Part shown: positions 16,211-18,434 of the stretch, piece by piece
Numbering within the stretch: position 1 is the first letter of the stretch
How the letters are laid out: each line of letters starts with the position of its first letter
Source: JBDSLU01 sp039916225
GTDB taxonomy: Bacteria; Acidobacteriota; Vicinamibacteria; Vicinamibacterales; Vicinamibacteraceae
Direction: 5' to 3'
NCBI GenBank assembly: GCA_039916225.1
Contig: JBDSLU010000054.1
Span: 1-18,434, forward strand
DNA: 18,434 nucleotides
Position numbers and translations under genes: made by a program
The notes under the pieces: model-generated
Databases searched by the model: none
What the model was told of the DNA's origin: nothing
Seen by the model: the letters and a program-made list of their open reading frames with translations, nothing else

Positions 16211-17929
16211 GTGACGACAACAGGCATGCAGCGGTGGTGTAGAACGGTGCTCGGAGCATGTGTGGTGCTGGCTGGCGCAACGCCCGCGGGCGCACAGGCG
16301 CAGACGCCGGCGACCGCGCCGCCCGCGCCGTCGGATGCCACCCGGCCGGCAACGACGACTTTCCTCGGTGATACGGGACTCTGGTACGTGCCGACGGCTG
16401 AGGTGCTGCCGAAGAAGCGCTACTCGGCCAGCGCCTATTACTCGAACATCGACCGCGAAGCCGGCTTCACCGACATCGGTCACTTCATCGGAACCTTCGG
16501 CTACGGTGTCGGTGATCGCACCGAGCTGTTCCTGTCGATGCGGGTCGCGTCGCGCATCGACCGCGACTTCCGTCCCCTCGGCTTCATCGGCAACCCCGCC
16601 GGCGGCCCGGTGAACGAATACCCGGCGATGCAGAACAGCTGGTCGGGCACGACGTTCGGCGACGTCTTCGCCGGCGTCAAGTTCAACATCCTGTCCGAGT
16701 ACGCCCAGGCGCCGGTCGCCCTGGCCGTGCGCGGCGTGGTCAAGCTGCCCACGGGCAGCGACGACGCCGACAAGGGCACTTCCACCGGCAAGCCCGATTT
16801 CCTCGCCGACCTCATCGTCAGCAAGGAAATCAACAAGGCGTTCGAAGTGTCGGCCTACGGCGGCTTCCAGGTTCGCGGCCAGCCGGATCGCAATGGCGCC
16901 CTCGGCACCGATGAGATTTCGAACGGCCTGCGCTGGGGCTTCGGCGTCGCGGTGCCGACGCGCAGCGCGCTGCGGCTGACCGCCGAACTCTACGGCGAGA
17001 AGTACTTCGACGACACCATCAGCGGCACGGCCCTGGTCGGCGGCGACGCCGTGTCACCGTACGTCTGGCCGAACCGCAGCCCCGTCGAGTTCACGCTCGG
17101 CGGCACCTACATCAGCCCGAAGGGCTTCTTCGTCGGTGTAGGCGCGACCGTCAACCTGGCGCACGACGGACGCACCAACTTCGGCTTCGAGAGCGACGAG
17201 GGCGGCGACAACATGGGCGGGCAGGTCCGGATCGGCTACCACCCGGGCGTGCGCACCTACGTGCCGCCCCCGCCCCCGCCGCCGACGCCTCCGCCGATGA
17301 CGCCGACCAACCGGCCGCCGACCGTCAAGGCGCGCTGCGAGCCGTGCATCGTCGAAGTCGGCAAGAGCTCGACGGTCACCGGTGACGCCAACGATCCGGA
17401 CGGCGATGCGCTGACCTATCGCTGGACCACGCCGACCGGCCGCCTCGCCAACCCGGGCGATCGCCAGACGCTGTGGACCGCGCCGATGCAGGAAGGCTCG
17501 GTGCCGGTGACGATCACCGTCGACGACGGCAAGAGCGGTACCGCGACCGACACCGTCACCATCCAGGTGATCAAGCCGCCGGTCAAGGAGTACACGTTCG
17601 AAGACGTGCACTTCGACTTCGACCGCTACTCGCTCCGGCCGGAAGCGGTGCGCATCCTCGACGAGGCGATTCGCGCGATGCGCGACGACGCCGCGCTCAA
17701 GCTCGAGATCGAGGGTCACACCTGCAGCATCGGCACGGCCGAATACAACCTCGCGCTCGGCGAGCGCCGCGCCACCGCGGTGCGCGACTACCTGACGTCG
17801 CGTGGCGTGACGGCCGACCGCCTCCGCACCGTGACCTACGGTGAGGAACGGCCGAAGCACGACAACGCCCGCGAAGAGACGCGTCGCCTCAACCGGCGCG
17901 CGCAGCTCGTCGTCCGGCTGCAGCAGTAA
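16211..17929 (+). CDS. OmpA-family outer-membrane protein (barrel, Ig-like, OmpA domains)
   Basis: This 572-residue protein starts with a signal peptide ending near AGAQA (about residue 30), followed by a low-complexity Ala/Pro stretch. Residues of about 50-345 are rich in alternating aromatic strands and resemble an outer-membrane beta-barrel. A proline-rich hinge (about 351-368) leads to an Ig/PKD-like domain (about 370-455) with GDANDPDGDALTYRW. The C-terminal OmpA/Pal-like peptidoglycan-binding domain starts near 460 (EDVHFDFDRYSLRPEA) and contains EGHTCSIGTAEYNLALGERRA. The role is probably tethering the outer membrane to the cell wall, possibly with porin activity. Cys505 stands where the family usually has the Asp that contacts diaminopimelate; Arg520 at +15 is retained. 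GTG at 16211 is preferred over ATG 16226 because GGAGG is 7 nt upstream. Confidence 0.93.
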   Translation: MTTTGMQRWCRTVLGACVVLAGATPAGAQAQTPATAPPAPSDATRPATTTFLGDTGLWYVPTAEVLPKKRYSASAYYSNIDREAGFTDIGHFIGTFGYGVGDRTELFLSMRVASRIDRDFRPLGFIGNPAGGPVNEYPAMQNSWSGTTFGDVFAGVKFNILSEYAQAPVALAVRGVVKLPTGSDDADKGTSTGKPDFLADLIVSKEINKAFEVSAYGGFQVRGQPDRNGALGTDEISNGLRWGFGVAVPTRSALRLTAELYGEKYFDDTISGTALVGGDAVSPYVWPNRSPVEFTLGGTYISPKGFFVGVGATVNLAHDGRTNFGFESDEGGDNMGGQVRIGYHPGVRTYVPPPPPPPTPPPMTPTNRPPTVKARCEPCIVEVGKSSTVTGDANDPDGDALTYRWTTPTGRLANPGDRQTLWTAPMQEGSVPVTITVDDGKSGTATDTVTIQVIKPPVKEYTFEDVHFDFDRYSLRPEAVRILDEAIRAMRDDAALKLEIEGHTCSIGTAEYNLALGERRATAVRDYLTSRGVTADRLRTVTYGEERPKHDNAREETRRLNRRAQLVVRLQQ

Positions 17930-17963
17930 CGCAACGGCGCCGCGAGCGCTGTCCGGGAAAGAC

Positions 17964-17998
17964 AAAAGGCCGGTCCCCTCGGGGATCGGCCTTTTTTT
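17964..17998. terminator. Bidirectional intrinsic terminator
   Basis: AAAAGGCCGGTCCC pairs with GGGATCGGCCTTTT around a CTCG loop, with one G-U pair on the plus strand, followed by a run of seven T (17992-17998). On the minus strand the same stem is followed by TTTT, so it can serve both the OmpA-family gene and the convergent DUF192 gene. Confidence 0.92.
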
Positions 17999-18004
17999 CG
18001 TTGT

Positions 18005-18025
18005 CCGCGTGCCTCCGACACGCGG
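18005..18025. repeat. 7-bp hairpin before the shared terminator
   Basis: CCGCGTG (18005-18011) and CACGCGG (18019-18025) pair perfectly around a 7-nt loop, between the DUF192 stop and the shared terminator. Without its own T-tract it is probably an auxiliary 3' structure of the DUF192 transcript. Confidence 0.5.
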
Positions 18026-18049
18026 GCGGGCAGCGTCGCCGTCCCGGCC

Positions 18050-18434
18050 CTACTTGGACAGCTTGCGGAGCTCGACGACGTCGCCGACCTTCACCCCATG
18101 CCGCTTGGCGAAGCCGGCGTTGGTCTCGATCACGTAGGACGCGACGGCCTTGGGCGGGTACTCGGGACAGGGATCGGCCTGGCACGGCGGGACCGATTCG
18201 GCGATCCATACGACCTTGCCGCTGGTGTCGGTCCAGAACATGTCGAGCGGGATCAGCGTGTTCTTCATCCAGAACGGATAGACGGCCGGGCGCTCGAACA
18301 GGAAGATCATCCCGGCGCGATCCGGCATCGACTTGCGATGCATCAGGCCCTGCGATCGCTCCGCTTCCGTGCGCGCGACTTCGAGCGAGAGGACGGTCTT
18401 GTCCGGGAAGACGGCCTCGGCGCGGCCAGCGGGC
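18050..18434 (-). CDS. DUF192 family protein (5' truncated by window)
   Basis: DUF192 proteins are small, usually exported beta proteins of unknown function. The visible 128 codons include the family core: LEVARTEAERSQGLMHR, the MPDRAGMIFLFE segment, FWMKNTLIPLDMFW, PPCQADPCPEYPP and the C-terminal AGFAKRHGVKVGDVVEL. The frame is open to the right edge at 18434. The ATG at 18343 falls inside the conserved SQGLMHR motif and so is not the start; the N-terminus, perhaps with a signal peptide, lies outside. The two Cys of PCQADPC are typical of the family. The gene converges on the OmpA-family gene across the shared terminator. Confidence 0.94.
   Translation of the reverse strand, partial: PAGRAEAVFPDKTVLSLEVARTEAERSQGLMHRKSMPDRAGMIFLFERPAVYPFWMKNTLIPLDMFWTDTSGKVVWIAESVPPCQADPCPEYPPKAVASYVIETNAGFAKRHGVKVGDVVELRKLSK

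Noticed and set aside
18050..18343. DUF192 gene starting at ATG 18343
   Set aside because: The conserved DUF192 core continues upstream in frame to the window edge, so that Met is internal.

Overview
The window is a GC-rich bacterial chromosome segment made almost entirely of housekeeping genes with short gaps. There are no tRNAs, rRNAs, CRISPR arrays, insertion sequences or phage genes. The composition, the IF2 with a Pro/Gly/Arg-rich N-terminal region, the long C-terminal extension on the S41 protease, the barrel-Ig-OmpA outer-membrane protein and the Tat genes suggest a diderm bacterium. Acidobacteriota of the Vicinamibacteria type is my best guess; this is inference from style and gene order, not a database match.

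Region 1 (1-7907, + strand) is the classical translation/RNA cluster: infB (5' end cut by the window) - ylxP-like DUF503 - rbfA - nrnA (DHH/DHHA1) - truB - rpsO - pnp, with a small secreted or membrane-anchored cupredoxin-like gene 4 bp behind pnp. The genes are tightly coupled: two 8-bp overlaps (rbfA/nrnA, nrnA/truB), a 4-bp GTGA overlap (rpsO/pnp) and a 4-bp gap (pnp/cupredoxin). The only sizeable break, upstream of rpsO, holds a sigma70-like promoter and a structured leader that looks suited to S15 autoregulation. rpsO starts at TTG behind a perfect GGAGG.

Region 2 (7973-14704, - strand) reads ctpA (S41/PDZ protease), smc, then an M48 Ste24-type membrane metalloprotease. smc and ctpA each have a promoter-like motif so close to the ATG that the transcript would be leaderless or nearly so, and neither has a Shine-Dalgarno sequence. 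A perfect 17-bp inverted repeat covers the predicted smc -35 box.

Region 3 (14705-17998, + strand) holds tatA and tatC (a minimal Tat translocase), transcribed divergently from ctpA from a near-consensus promoter, then a large OmpA-family outer-membrane protein with its own promoter. A palindrome lies between the ctpA and tatA promoters, and a long composite inverted repeat plus repeated GACTCG words lie upstream of the ompA-like promoter. A bidirectional intrinsic terminator separates this gene from a convergent DUF192 gene that runs off the right edge.

I see no clear novel multi-gene system. The most interesting material is non-coding: palindromes tied to specific promoters, mutually exclusive hairpins in the rpsO leader, and a very strong hairpin just after pnp. 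Protein-level oddities are an Asp-to-Cys change at the peptidoglycan-binding position of the OmpA domain and two insertions in the SMC head lobes.
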